From CAWCKS01 sp963763485 (GTDB lineage Bacteria > Pseudomonadota > Alphaproteobacteria > Rhizobiales > Xanthobacteraceae), in the NCBI GenBank assembly GCA_963763485.1, contig CAVXOW010000005.1:248001-312000 (forward strand): a DNA stretch of 64,000 nucleotides. Direction: 5' to 3'. Below are positions 18,447 through 25,933 of this stretch, one piece after another (position 1 is the stretch's first letter; the number at the start of each line of letters is the position of its first letter). The position numbers were made by a program, and so were the translations under genes. The notes beneath the pieces are model-generated. The model had not been told where the DNA came from. It was given only the letters and a program-made list of their open reading frames with translations, and searched no databases.

Positions 18447-18557
18447 CGGTTCATCGCCGGGCGACGCTTGTTGGCTTGGGTCAACTTGACTTGGGTCAAC
18501 TTGCGCGGCCCCTCTTCGTCGCATCATGAATAATGATCAAACGATGAGGGGCTTGTC

Positions 18558-18932
18558 ATGTCCACGTGTAGTCGATTGCTTTCTTCAGTGAATTGTCGTG
18601 TGCTGGTCGCGATGGCGGCAGCACTGCTAATGATTACGGCGAAGCCGACCGCGACGGTTGCCGCGCCGGCAGAGCCGAACGCGAAAATCGGGGCAGTCCA
18701 CGTCGGCGACGCCACCGACTTCAGCGCGGCCCGGCGGCATCGCCGTTACTATGTCCGTCGCGGCAATGCGGCAGGGATGGCCTTCATGGGCGCCGTGCTG
18801 GGCACGATGGGCGCGATCATCGCAGAACAGCAGCGCCGGGAGTACTACGAGCGCTACTACGCGCCTTATCCTTACGGCGGCTACTATGGCCGGCCCTATC
18901 CCTATTACGGCCCGCGCTACTATCCTTACTGA
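18558..18932 (+). CDS. Small exported Tyr/Gly/Pro-rich protein
   Basis: A 124-residue protein. Residues 1-36 form a signal peptide ending in A-T-V-A-A. A glycine-rich hydrophobic stretch follows (G-M-A-F-M-G-A-V-L-G-T-M-G-A-I-I-A), and the C-terminal 35 residues are composed of Tyr, Gly, Pro and Arg (Y-P-Y-G-G-Y-Y-G-R-P). Such tails are common in small periplasmic or surface proteins of Rhizobiales. No catalytic motif is seen. It precedes a cytochrome c gene by 9 bp, so the two may be co-transcribed. Function unknown. Confidence 0.7.
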   Translation: MSTCSRLLSSVNCRVLVAMAAALLMITAKPTATVAAPAEPNAKIGAVHVGDATDFSAARRHRRYYVRRGNAAGMAFMGAVLGTMGAIIAEQQRREYYERYYAPYPYGGYYGRPYPYYGPRYYPY

Positions 18933-18941
18933 GGGTCGCGC

Positions 18942-19349
18942 ATGGCCCCGCGCTTCGTCGTCGGTCCCTGCATTGCGTTTGGGCTTGCGTTAGGCCTTGG
19001 CGCCGCACTCTTGCTCGATGCCGCGCCGCTCGACGCCGCGGGTGCAGCGAAGCTTGCGGCGCGGGGCAGGGCGGTGTTGCAGGACAACTGCGCGCGCTGT
19101 CATGCCATCGATTCCAGCGGCGACAGCCCGATGAAGACCGCGCCGCCGATGCGCGAGATCTACGCGCGCTTTGCGCCGCGTGAGCTGCAGGCCGAACTCT
19201 CCGAAGGCATGGTGTCGCATTTCAGGGACATGCCGCAGATCGAATTTGCCAGCGAAGACGTCGATGCGATCCTGGCTTACCTCTACCAGCTTTCAGTGCG
19301 GCAATGGCGGGCTGCGCACCCGCATGCGAAGGCGCGGACGGCGAAGTGA
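18942..19349 (+). CDS. Mono-haem cytochrome c family protein
   Basis: A 135-residue class I cytochrome c-like protein. An N-terminal hydrophobic segment (signal or anchor) precedes the haem-attachment site C50-A-R-C53-H54. Candidate axial methionines are M64 and M70 in S-P-M-K-T-A-P-P-M. The C-terminal helix (S-E-D-V-D-A-I-L-A-Y-L-Y-Q-L) is typical of the fold. It would carry one electron in the periplasm; the redox partner is not evident. The gene starts 9 bp after the Tyr/Gly-rich exported protein. Confidence 0.85.
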   Translation: MAPRFVVGPCIAFGLALGLGAALLLDAAPLDAAGAAKLAARGRAVLQDNCARCHAIDSSGDSPMKTAPPMREIYARFAPRELQAELSEGMVSHFRDMPQIEFASEDVDAILAYLYQLSVRQWRAAHPHAKARTAK

Positions 19350-19352
19350 CGC

Positions 19353-19667
19353 CTACCAGCAGTGCCCGCCATACCAGGCGCAGGAATAGGGCGGCCGGCT
19401 GAAGATCAGGAACGGCGACGTGCCGTAGTAATTGCGGTAGTCGAAGTCGAACCAGGTACCGTAATAACCGGCGACGCGCGGCGAGTTCGCCACCCACGGC
19501 ACAATCGGGCCGGTGTATTCGAGCGCGTGCGGGACCGGCGCGCGCGCGACAGGCTCGTCCGCGAACAGCGCGCCAAGCCGCGTGTGCGCGGGCAGGTCGG
19601 CGGCGCCGGCGATGACCGGCGCAAAAGCACAGCAGAGTGCGGCGAGGACGAGGGAGTTGCGAAGCAT
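19353..19667 (-). CDS. Small exported hypothetical protein
   Basis: This 104-residue protein has a clear signal peptide (M-L-R-N-S-L-V-L-A-A-L-C-C-A-F to V-I-A-G-A-A-D). The mature part is aromatic-rich, with Y-Y-G-T-W-F-D-F-D-Y-R-N-Y-Y and two cysteines near the end (S-C-A-W-Y-G-G-H-C-W). It converges on the cytochrome c gene with a 3-bp gap. I do not recognise the family; a periplasmic or surface location is inferred. Confidence 0.65.
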   Translation of the reverse strand: MLRNSLVLAALCCAFAPVIAGAADLPAHTRLGALFADEPVARAPVPHALEYTGPIVPWVANSPRVAGYYGTWFDFDYRNYYGTSPFLIFSRPPYSCAWYGGHCW

Positions 19668-19740
19668 GGCGAAGCGTCCTGCTGATTCGCGACCAGCATA
19701 GCGCCGCGGAATTAGGAATGATTAACGAGGCTGCCTTTGC

Positions 19741-20217
19741 TTACGCGGCGGCGCGATCGGAGGCGCTCACCGTCACCAGGTCGGTATGGCCAAAGCCTTT
19801 GCTATAGTCGAGCACCGAGATCACCTCAGGCGACACCCGGAACACCGCGACGCCGCTCAGGTCAAGCTGGCCCATCATCTTCAGGTATTCAGGGTATTTC
19901 TTCGGCAGCATCGCCAGCATGGTGCGCCTGATCTGCTCCTGGTCCGTGACCGGCGTTGTCCGTGCCGCCATGGACAAGCCGCAGATCGCCATCGGGTCGG
20001 AGGTGTCGCTGTCGATCGTCAGCGACACGCGATTGTCGCGCGTGAGATTTTTTGCCTTCTGGCTGTCCTTGCCGCACATGAAGTAGAGATTCAGGCCGTC
20101 GCTGACGTAGCCGACTGTCGTCGTTTGCGGCCAGCCATCGGCGCGAAGTGTCGCCAGGCTCATCAGGCGATGTTCGTCGAGCAGTTTCAGAATTTTGCCG
20201 TGAAGCGCTGCGTCCAT
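19741..20217 (-). CDS. Pyridoxamine 5'-phosphate oxidase-fold (FMN-binding) protein
   Basis: This 158-residue split-barrel protein begins with a short helix, then L-M-S-L-A-T-L-R-A-D-G-W-P-Q-T-T-T-V-G-Y, the usual first strands of the PNPOx-like fold. R-V-S-L-T-I-D follows in the third strand. Small members bind flavin or F420/haem and often act as reductases or general stress proteins. True PdxH activity is unlikely given the size and missing signature. The ATG at 20217 has a GGGAG site. Function is inferred only at fold level. Confidence 0.82.
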   Translation of the reverse strand: MDAALHGKILKLLDEHRLMSLATLRADGWPQTTTVGYVSDGLNLYFMCGKDSQKAKNLTRDNRVSLTIDSDTSDPMAICGLSMAARTTPVTDQEQIRRTMLAMLPKKYPEYLKMMGQLDLSGVAVFRVSPEVISVLDYSKGFGHTDLVTVSASDRAAA

Positions 20218-20307
20218 GATCGTACTCCCGATCCGAGATGCCTTCAGACAGTGTGATCGGTGAGCGTCGAGGTATATTGATCTCGCTCAAGGTTCTTTGC
20301 CTCGAGC

Positions 20308-21045
20308 TCACACGAACGCCATGCCGCCGTTCAGCACGATGGTCTGCCCGGTCATGTAGTCGTTTCCGACGACCATCAGCACGGCCTGCGCGACCTCGTC
20401 CGGACGGCCAAAGCGGCCGAGTGGAATTCGGGCCGCGATGTCGGTACGGCCGCCCATCATGTCGGTCTCGATCAAGGACGGCGCGACGTTGTTGACGGTG
20501 ATGCCGTCTTTCACCAATCGCGCCGCGTAACCTCGCGCCAGTCCTTCCATGCCGGCCTTGGAGGCGTTGTAATGCGGGCCGATCGCGCCGGCACCGCGTG
20601 CCGCGCCGGACGTGATGTTGACGATGCGGCCCCATTTCCAGGCGCGCATCGATGGAAGGACGGCCTGTGTGCAGAGGAAGGCCGATTTCAGGTTCACCAG
20701 GATAGTACGGTCGAAGTCGGCCTCGGTCAGATCGTCAAGTCCGCGCGTGATTGCAATGCCGGCGTTGTTGACCAGAATGTCGATCGGTCCGAACACCGTT
20801 GCCACGCGCTGCACGAGCCCCTTGACGTCCTCGGCCACTGAAACGTCAGCCGCAAAGACCGCGGCTTCGCCTCCGGCCGCCTTGATCATGGCCTCGACCG
20901 CGTCGGCTTGTGCCGCCCGGCTTTGATAGTTGATCGCAACGCGCGCGCCGGCCTCAGCCAACGCAATGGCGATGGCGGCGCCGATTCCGCGTGACCCGCC
21001 GGTGACAAGGGCGGTGCGGCCGGTGAGGGTTGGTGTGGTAGGCAT
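20308..21045 (-). CDS. SDR-family oxidoreductase (FabG-like)
   Basis: A 245-residue classical short-chain dehydrogenase. The cofactor loop T-G-G-S-R-G-I-G is at residues 15-22, N-N-A-G at 93-96, catalytic S146 and Y159-x3-K163, and the C-terminal N-G-G-M region is present. It oxidises or reduces a hydroxyl/keto group with NAD(P)H. FabG-like enzymes act on 3-oxoacyl thioesters, but paralogs in catabolic regions often use other substrates. It is on the opposite strand from the following amidohydrolase, with a palindromic repeat between. Confidence 0.9.
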   Translation of the reverse strand: MPTTPTLTGRTALVTGGSRGIGAAIAIALAEAGARVAINYQSRAAQADAVEAMIKAAGGEAAVFAADVSVAEDVKGLVQRVATVFGPIDILVNNAGIAITRGLDDLTEADFDRTILVNLKSAFLCTQAVLPSMRAWKWGRIVNITSGAARGAGAIGPHYNASKAGMEGLARGYAARLVKDGITVNNVAPSLIETDMMGGRTDIAARIPLGRFGRPDEVAQAVLMVVGNDYMTGQTIVLNGGMAFV

Positions 21046-21367
21046 TTTGGAAGACCCTGTATTACTTGGTTTGCGCTAACGTAACACGCAGATCATCATT
21101 CCGGGACGCGCCTCTTCGTGCGGGCCCGGAATCCATACTCCCCGTCGTGGTTATGGATTCCGGGCCCATCGCGGAGCCTGTCATCGGGCCGCGCTTCGCG
21201 CGGACCCGTTGGCGATGTCCCGGAATGACAGGAATCGCTGCGCCGCAGCTTTGCCGTCTCCGCTGGACAGTCTTCGCCGCCTGCGCCACACTGCGGCAAA
21301 ATGTATGCGAGGTGCGCCTATGCTGGAGCGAACTCCGCCGCAGTTCCGTGAACTGCAAGAAATCACC
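21046..21367. other. Intergenic region with palindromic repeat (322 bp)
   Basis: This region lies between the divergent SDR and amidohydrolase genes. Most of it (21096-21230) is a palindromic repeat; the remaining 137 bp before the amidohydrolase ATG show no gene. Confidence 0.55.
21096..21230. repeat. Palindromic repeat (CATTCCGGGA... type)
   Basis: Outer arms TCATTCCGGGA and TCCCGGAATGA enclose inner arms built on GGAATCCATA...TATGGATTCCGGGCCC. A related copy lies at 46758-46856. Confidence 0.8.
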
Positions 21368-22582
21368 ATGCAGACGGACACGCGCGACATCCTCGCGCAT
21401 GCCACGCGGCAGTCCGAAAGCTACGAAGATTATTTCCTCGTCGACATCGATGCCCATGTCAGCGAGACCTCGTTCTGGAACGGAGATTCTCGGCGCTGAT
21501 CGACAACGACGTGATCCGCCACATGGGTCAGGCCGATCATGGAGCGGCCCGGCACCGACCGGCGCTTTGCTCAATATCCAGCCCGGCATGCTCTACCAGC
21601 ATCTCTATGGCCGCATCCCGCACCAGCAGGCGCTGCTCGAGAAGGTCGAGAAGGGTAACGGCAGCGGCCATCCTTTCACGAGCTTGCGCGGCGCTCGATG
21701 GACGCGCTCGGCCTCGACTACCAGGTCGTGTTTCCGACCCCGATGCTGACGCTCGGCATGCATCCGCAGGACGACATCGAGGCGGCGCTCGGCGCAAGCC
21801 TACAACAAATGGCTGGTCGAGCGCATCCTGCCCGAGGACGACCGGCTCAAAGGCCTGATCTATCTGCCGTTCAACACGCCGGAGGCCTGCGTCGAGGAGG
21901 TCAAGAAGTACGCTGCCGATCGACAGCATCATCGGCTTCACGGTCTGCTCGACCCGCAACAAGCCGGTGCATCACAACAACTACATGAAGCTCTACGCGA
22001 TGATGGAGGAGACCGGAAAGCCGTTCGTCTTCCACTCCGGCTTCAACTGGAACGATCCGTCGTTCCTGCAGCTCAACCGCTTCATCTCGATGCACGCGCT
22101 GTCGTTCGTGCATTACAGCCTGATCCACATGACCAACTGGATCATCAACGGGCTGCCCGAGCGTTTCCCGAAGCTGAAGGTGCTGTGGGTCGAGAGCGGG
22201 CTCGCCTGGATTCCGTTCCTGATGCAGCGGCTCGACCACGAGTATCAGATGCGCACCTGCGAGGCGCCGATGCTCAAGCGGCTGCCGAGCGAGTACATGC
22301 GCGACATGTTTTATACCAGCCAGCCGCTGGAGAAGACCAACCTGAAGCTGCTGCAGGCGACGATGGAAGCCTTCAATGCCGAGACGCAGCTGCTCTATGC
22401 GTCGGACTGGCCGCACTGGGATTTCGACGCGCCGAGCTCGATCACCACGCTGCCGTTCCTGTCCGACCAGGCCAAGCGCAATATCCTCGGCCTGAACGCC
22501 GCGCGCGTCTTCAATCTCGAGGTCAAGCGCAAGCGGCCGAAGGCGGCGCGAAGTGCTGGCGGCCGGCCGCGGCGTGTCATGA
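21368..22582 (+). pseudogene. Amidohydrolase family 2 protein, multiply frameshifted
   Basis: An ATG at 21368 opens M-Q-T-D-T-R-D-I-L and the metal-binding strand D-I-D-A-H-V-S-E. Recognisable family sequence then continues in changing frames: A-L-I-D-N-D-V-I-R-H-M-G; L-N-I-Q-P-G-M-L-Y-Q; M-D-A-L-G-L-D-Y-Q-V-V-F-P-T-P; Y-N-K-W-L-V-E-R-I-L-P-E-D-D; then a long intact segment from about 21915 containing F-V-F-H-S-G-F-N-W-N and Y-A-S-D-W-P-H-W-D. I count six frame changes between about 21480 and 21915. A stop consistent with the family is the TGA at 22580-22582, reached after one more change. Without these indels it would encode about 400 residues of the same family as the genes at 53.9 and 55.0 kb. 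Confidence 0.75.
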
Positions 22583-22905
22583 CAATGGCGGTCACGGTGC
22601 AGGAGAAGAGCCGCGCTCGGCGACGATTTCGTCGCCGCCTGCCGAGCGCGCGCTTCGATGCCGGCCAGCCGGGACAGAGTGTCGGACGCCGAGCTCGACG
22701 GGTGTCATGACCGCGGCGGTGCGGCTCTACGCGGCGAAGGGCGAGGCCGACAGCCGCCGGCCAGCCGGTGCTGCGCCGAAAAGCGTAACGCCGACCGAGA
22801 TCGTGGTGACGGTGAGCGATTTGATCCGCGTCCGCCGGCCTCAATCTCTGGGACGTGTCGATGTGGTTCAACCGAACGAAGACGAAGACAGGTGCGAGGA
22901 GGAGC
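22579..22905 (+). pseudogene. Small conserved-looking unknown protein, frameshifted
   Basis: An ATG overlapping the previous stop (ATGA at 22579) begins M-T-M-A-V-T-V-Q-E-K-S-R-A. Plausible coding then continues across frame changes: G-D-D-F-V-A-A-C-R-A-R-A-S-M-P-A (from about 22616), V-M-T-A-A-V-R-L-Y-A-A-K (from 22704), T-P-T-E-I-V-V-T-V-S-D-L-I-R, and G-L-N-L-W-D-V-S-M-W-F-N-R-T (from 22837). It would be about 105 residues sitting between the amidohydrolase and a Rieske protein in one operon. I do not recognise the family. The true 3' end is uncertain because of the indels. Confidence 0.5.
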
Positions 22906-23305
22906 ATGGCAAAGAATGCGCGAAGTGAACATCGGTCCGGCGTCGGAGTTCAAGGATCCCGGCCGCAAGATCATCGGCTTCGAGAACTTCGAGGTCGCGC
23001 GTGTTCAAGCTCGACGGCGAGTTCTTCGCCTACCTCAACCATTGTCCGCACATGGGCGGCCCGGCCTGCCAGGGCAAGATGATCGCCAAGGTCGAAGAGG
23101 TCATCGCCGCCGACCGCACCCGAAGGGCCTTGCTTTTTCGAAGAGCAAGCTGCACGTGGTCTGCCCATGGCATGCCTTCGAGTTCGACATCCGCACCGGC
23201 GTCCATCCCGGCAATGCGGAGGTGCGGCTGCGCAAGATCGAGGTCGCCGTCACCGGCGGCGATGTTGTCATCAGCGTGCCCGAGGCTCGCGAAGCGGCGG
23301 AGTAG
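22906..23305 (+). pseudogene. Standalone Rieske [2Fe-2S] protein, frameshifted
   Basis: An AGGAGGAG site precedes ATGs at 22906 and 22916. The product reads M-R-E-V-N-I-G-P-A-S-E-F-K-D-P-G-R-K, then F-K-L-D-G-E-F-F-A-Y-L-N with cluster ligands C-P-H in another frame from about 23000. From about 23118 the first frame returns with the second ligand pair C-P-W-H-A-F-E-F and the C-terminus to 23305. At least two indels are needed, near 23000 and 23118. Such small ferredoxins pass electrons to oxygenases or nitrite-reductase-like enzymes. Placement behind an amidohydrolase parallels the intact copy at 56304-56750. Confidence 0.75.
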
Positions 23306-23322
23306 CTGCCGCTGCGGTGCGC

Positions 23323-23469
23323 TCTCTCCCTCGCCCCGCCTTAGCGGGGAGAGGGTTGGGGTGAGGGGCTGCTATCAGCGAATTCTGAGTTGAGGATCAG
23401 GCGCAGCGCCTCGCCCCTCACCCGGATCGCTAACGCGATCGACCTCTCCCCGCAGCGCGGGGAGAGGTG
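23323..23469. repeat. Long palindromic repeat (CTCTCCCTCGCCCC type)
   Basis: Arms CTCTCCC...GCGGGGAGAGGG...GTGAGGGGC pair with GCCCCTCAC...CCTCTCCCCGC...GCGGGGAGAGG. It fills the gap between convergent genes (Rieske protein and LLM oxidoreductase). Confidence 0.75.
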
Positions 23470-23483
23470 ACTCCGATGCTCCG

Positions 23484-24647
23484 TCACATGAACTTCGGCA
23501 GCACCTTGGTCCACAACGCTTCCGTCGACTTCATCAGCTTGTTGTGCGGCACCAGCGCGTTGTAGGTGTAGCAGAACAGCCAGTCGACCGGCTGCCGCTT
23601 GATGTTGGCTTCAAGCGCCCGCGTCACCGTGTCGACGGTGCCGACCAGCGCGTGACCGAGCGCGATCGACTCCTGCGCGGTGGAGAATTTCTTCGTCACC
23701 GGATCCATCGAGCCGCGGCGGAAGCCGAATGGCTCGAACCATGCCTTGCCGGAGAAGCGGCCGGAATCCTCCCACAGTGCCATCGCTTCTTCGTCGGTGT
23801 CGGCGATGATGACGTCGCGCAGCAGCCCGGTGCCCTTGCCGCGGGGTTTGCCGGAAACCTCCGCGTAGAGATCGAACAGCGGCGCCTCATAAGCCTCGTG
23901 CATCGGCGGCAGGATCGCGGTGACGCCTTCAGTCGCGGCCCAGCGGATCGAGTTCGGCGAGGACGCGAACGGCAGAAACACCGGCGGAAACGGCTTCTGC
24001 AGCGGCTTCGGCACCACGCCGACCGATTTCAGCATGCCGTTCTCGACACCCTTGCCGTATTTCGCCGTGGTCTCGAGGTCCCACGGTGTCGCGCCAGCCG
24101 GCACCTTCCAGTACTTGCCCTGGAAGGTCAGCATCTCCTCGGTCCAGCATTTCTTGATGATCTGCCAGTTCTCCTCGAACGCCTCGCGATTGGCCTTGTC
24201 GATCTCGTCGTGCTGATGCGGCAGCGTGCCGGACACGCCGTGGGTCTGCTGCGCCATGATGTCGACCCAGCGGCGCTGGTAGCCGCGGGCGAAGCCGGCG
24301 CAGGCGCGGCCGCCGGTCATGTGGTCGAGCATCGCGATGTCCTCGGCGACGCGGATCGGGTTGGCCGCCGGCAGCACGATGCCGAGCTGGCCGACGCGGA
24401 TGCGCTTGGTCTGCATCGCGAAGTAAAGGTCAAGGAGCACCGGGTTGTTGGAGAGCTCGAAGCCTTCGATGTGGAAATGGTGCTCGGTGAAACTGACCGA
24501 GTCGTAGCCGAGATCGTCGGCGAGTTTGACCAGCTCGGTGAGCTCCTTCAGCATGCGCTGGTAGAGCTCTGGCCGCGTCGCCGCCATGCCCTGCTCGATT
24601 TCGGCGCGCGACGCGACGCTCGGCAGGCAAAAGATCGATGCTTTCAT
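23484..24647 (-). CDS. LLM-class flavin-dependent oxidoreductase
   Basis: A 387-residue bacterial luciferase-like monooxygenase with an (alpha/beta)8 barrel. Diagnostic segments are S-F-T-E-H-H-F (residues about 52-58), G-Q-L-G-I-V-L-P-A-A-N-P-I-R-V-A-E-D-I-A-M-L-D on strand 4, G-F-A-R-G-Y, and a C-terminal G-H-A-L-V-G-T-V-D. These enzymes use FMNH2 from a reductase to oxygenate carbon or sulphur compounds. The ATG at 24647 has a GGGGCGGA site. A second LLM enzyme of the window is at 45330-46643. Substrate unknown. Confidence 0.9.
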   Translation of the reverse strand: MKASIFCLPSVASRAEIEQGMAATRPELYQRMLKELTELVKLADDLGYDSVSFTEHHFHIEGFELSNNPVLLDLYFAMQTKRIRVGQLGIVLPAANPIRVAEDIAMLDHMTGGRACAGFARGYQRRWVDIMAQQTHGVSGTLPHQHDEIDKANREAFEENWQIIKKCWTEEMLTFQGKYWKVPAGATPWDLETTAKYGKGVENGMLKSVGVVPKPLQKPFPPVFLPFASSPNSIRWAATEGVTAILPPMHEAYEAPLFDLYAEVSGKPRGKGTGLLRDVIIADTDEEAMALWEDSGRFSGKAWFEPFGFRRGSMDPVTKKFSTAQESIALGHALVGTVDTVTRALEANIKRQPVDWLFCYTYNALVPHNKLMKSTEALWTKVLPKFM

Positions 24648-24772
24648 TGTTCCGCCCCGTGAACTGTTCTGGTTCTTGATTGGGGCGGTGAGTATCGGAC
24701 AGGAGGCGGCGAGGACGCAAGGGCAGGTGTATCAGCTGCTTACATGGTTAAGCCTCGGTTGATTTGATGTCA

Positions 24773-24793
24773 CCTCCCCCTGAAAGGGGGAGG
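24773..24793. repeat. Short GC hairpin
   Basis: CCTCCCCCT/AGGGGGAGG arms around a 3-base loop, in the 220-bp divergent gap between the LLM gene and the GT2 gene. It resembles the ends of the larger palindromes seen elsewhere. Confidence 0.6.
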
Positions 24794-24885
24794 GAAACCA
24801 AGAACCGCTTAAGCCTTGGTTAGCCGCGCTGGCCCATGCTGCGGCCGCGGAATTTGTAGCCCCGCCCGTGGACCGTCCGGACCCC

Positions 24886-25932
24886 ATGAACTGCGTCGTT
24901 ATCCCAGCCTATCGTGCCGCCGGCAGCATTCTTGACGTGATCGCGCGCGTCGGCCCCGAGGTCGAGCTGATCGTCGTTGTCGACGACTGCTGTCCGGAGG
25001 GCACCGGCGTGACCGTGTCGCACCGCTGCAACGATGCCCGCGTCGTCGTGCTGGTGCACGACGTCAACCAGGGCGTCGGCGGCGCGTTCATGACCGGCAT
25101 GCGTTACGCCGCGCGCCGCGGCGCCGACATCATCATCAAGGTCGATGCCGACGGCCAGATGGACCCCGCGCAGATTCCGGCGCTGATCCATCCGATCACG
25201 ACAGGCGATGCCGACTACGTCAAGGGCAACCGCTTCTTCTTCCTGACCAATGCGGCATCGATGCCGTTCGCGCGCAAGTTTGGCAACCTGGCGCTCTCGT
25301 TCCTCGCAAAACTGTCGACCGGCTACTGGAACATCATGGACCCGACCAACGGGTTCTTTGCGATCCACGCGCGAGTCGCCGACCTGCTGTCCGAGCAGGA
25401 TATCGCCAAGCGCTTCTTCTTCGAAACCGATCTGCTGTTCCACCTCGGCCTGCTGCGTGCCCGCGTCATCGAATATCCGATGCAGGCGTTCTATGGTGAC
25501 GAGATTTCCAACCTGAAGATATCGAAGGTTTTCGGGCCGTTCCTTGCCGGCCACCTCAAAAACACTGCGCGGCGAATTCTCTACCGGTATTTCCTGCGCG
25601 ACTTTTCGGTTGGCTCGCTGCAGCTGTTCTGCGGTGCGCTGCTGTTCAACTTCGGCCTTGCGTTCGGCTGTTATCATTGGGCGGAAGGTGTTGCGACCAA
25701 CGAGCTGGTGCCGACCGGCACCATCATGATTGCGGCGATCACGCTATTGATCGGCTTCCAGCTGCTGCTGGCATTCCTGAGCTACGACATCGGCACCACG
25801 CCGCGCGAGGTGCTGCACCCCTTCCTCGAGCGCGGCCGCAAGTCGCCGGAGTTTCCGTTCGCGAGCAAGCCGGCGGCGAAGGCCGACGTTGCGCGTGATG
25901 ACCAGGCGCGACGCTTGCGGAAGATTTCGTAA
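24886..25932 (+). CDS. GT2 polyprenyl-phosphate-type glycosyltransferase with two TM helices
   Basis: A family-2 glycosyltransferase beginning C-V-V-I-P-A-Y-R-A-A, with V-V-V-D-D-C-C and the DxD metal motif K-V-D-A-D-G-Q-M-D-P. M-D-P-T-N-G-F-F-A-I follows, then a C-terminal pair of hydrophobic helices at about residues 235-300. This layout matches dolichyl/polyprenyl-phosphate sugar synthases, which load a sugar on a lipid carrier at the inner membrane. The start is either the ATG at 24886 or an in-frame GTG at 24868. It is followed after 1 bp by the first of two GT87 genes, which typically use such lipid-linked sugars. Confidence 0.87.
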   Translation: MNCVVIPAYRAAGSILDVIARVGPEVELIVVVDDCCPEGTGVTVSHRCNDARVVVLVHDVNQGVGGAFMTGMRYAARRGADIIIKVDADGQMDPAQIPALIHPITTGDADYVKGNRFFFLTNAASMPFARKFGNLALSFLAKLSTGYWNIMDPTNGFFAIHARVADLLSEQDIAKRFFFETDLLFHLGLLRARVIEYPMQAFYGDEISNLKISKVFGPFLAGHLKNTARRILYRYFLRDFSVGSLQLFCGALLFNFGLAFGCYHWAEGVATNELVPTGTIMIAAITLLIGFQLLLAFLSYDIGTTPREVLHPFLERGRKSPEFPFASKPAAKADVARDDQARRLRKIS

Positions 25933-25933
25933 A

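Noticed and set aside
19741..20217. Pyridoxine/pyridoxamine phosphate oxidase (pdxH)
   Set aside because: The protein is too short and lacks the C-terminal PdxH signature; only the general FMN-binding fold is supported.
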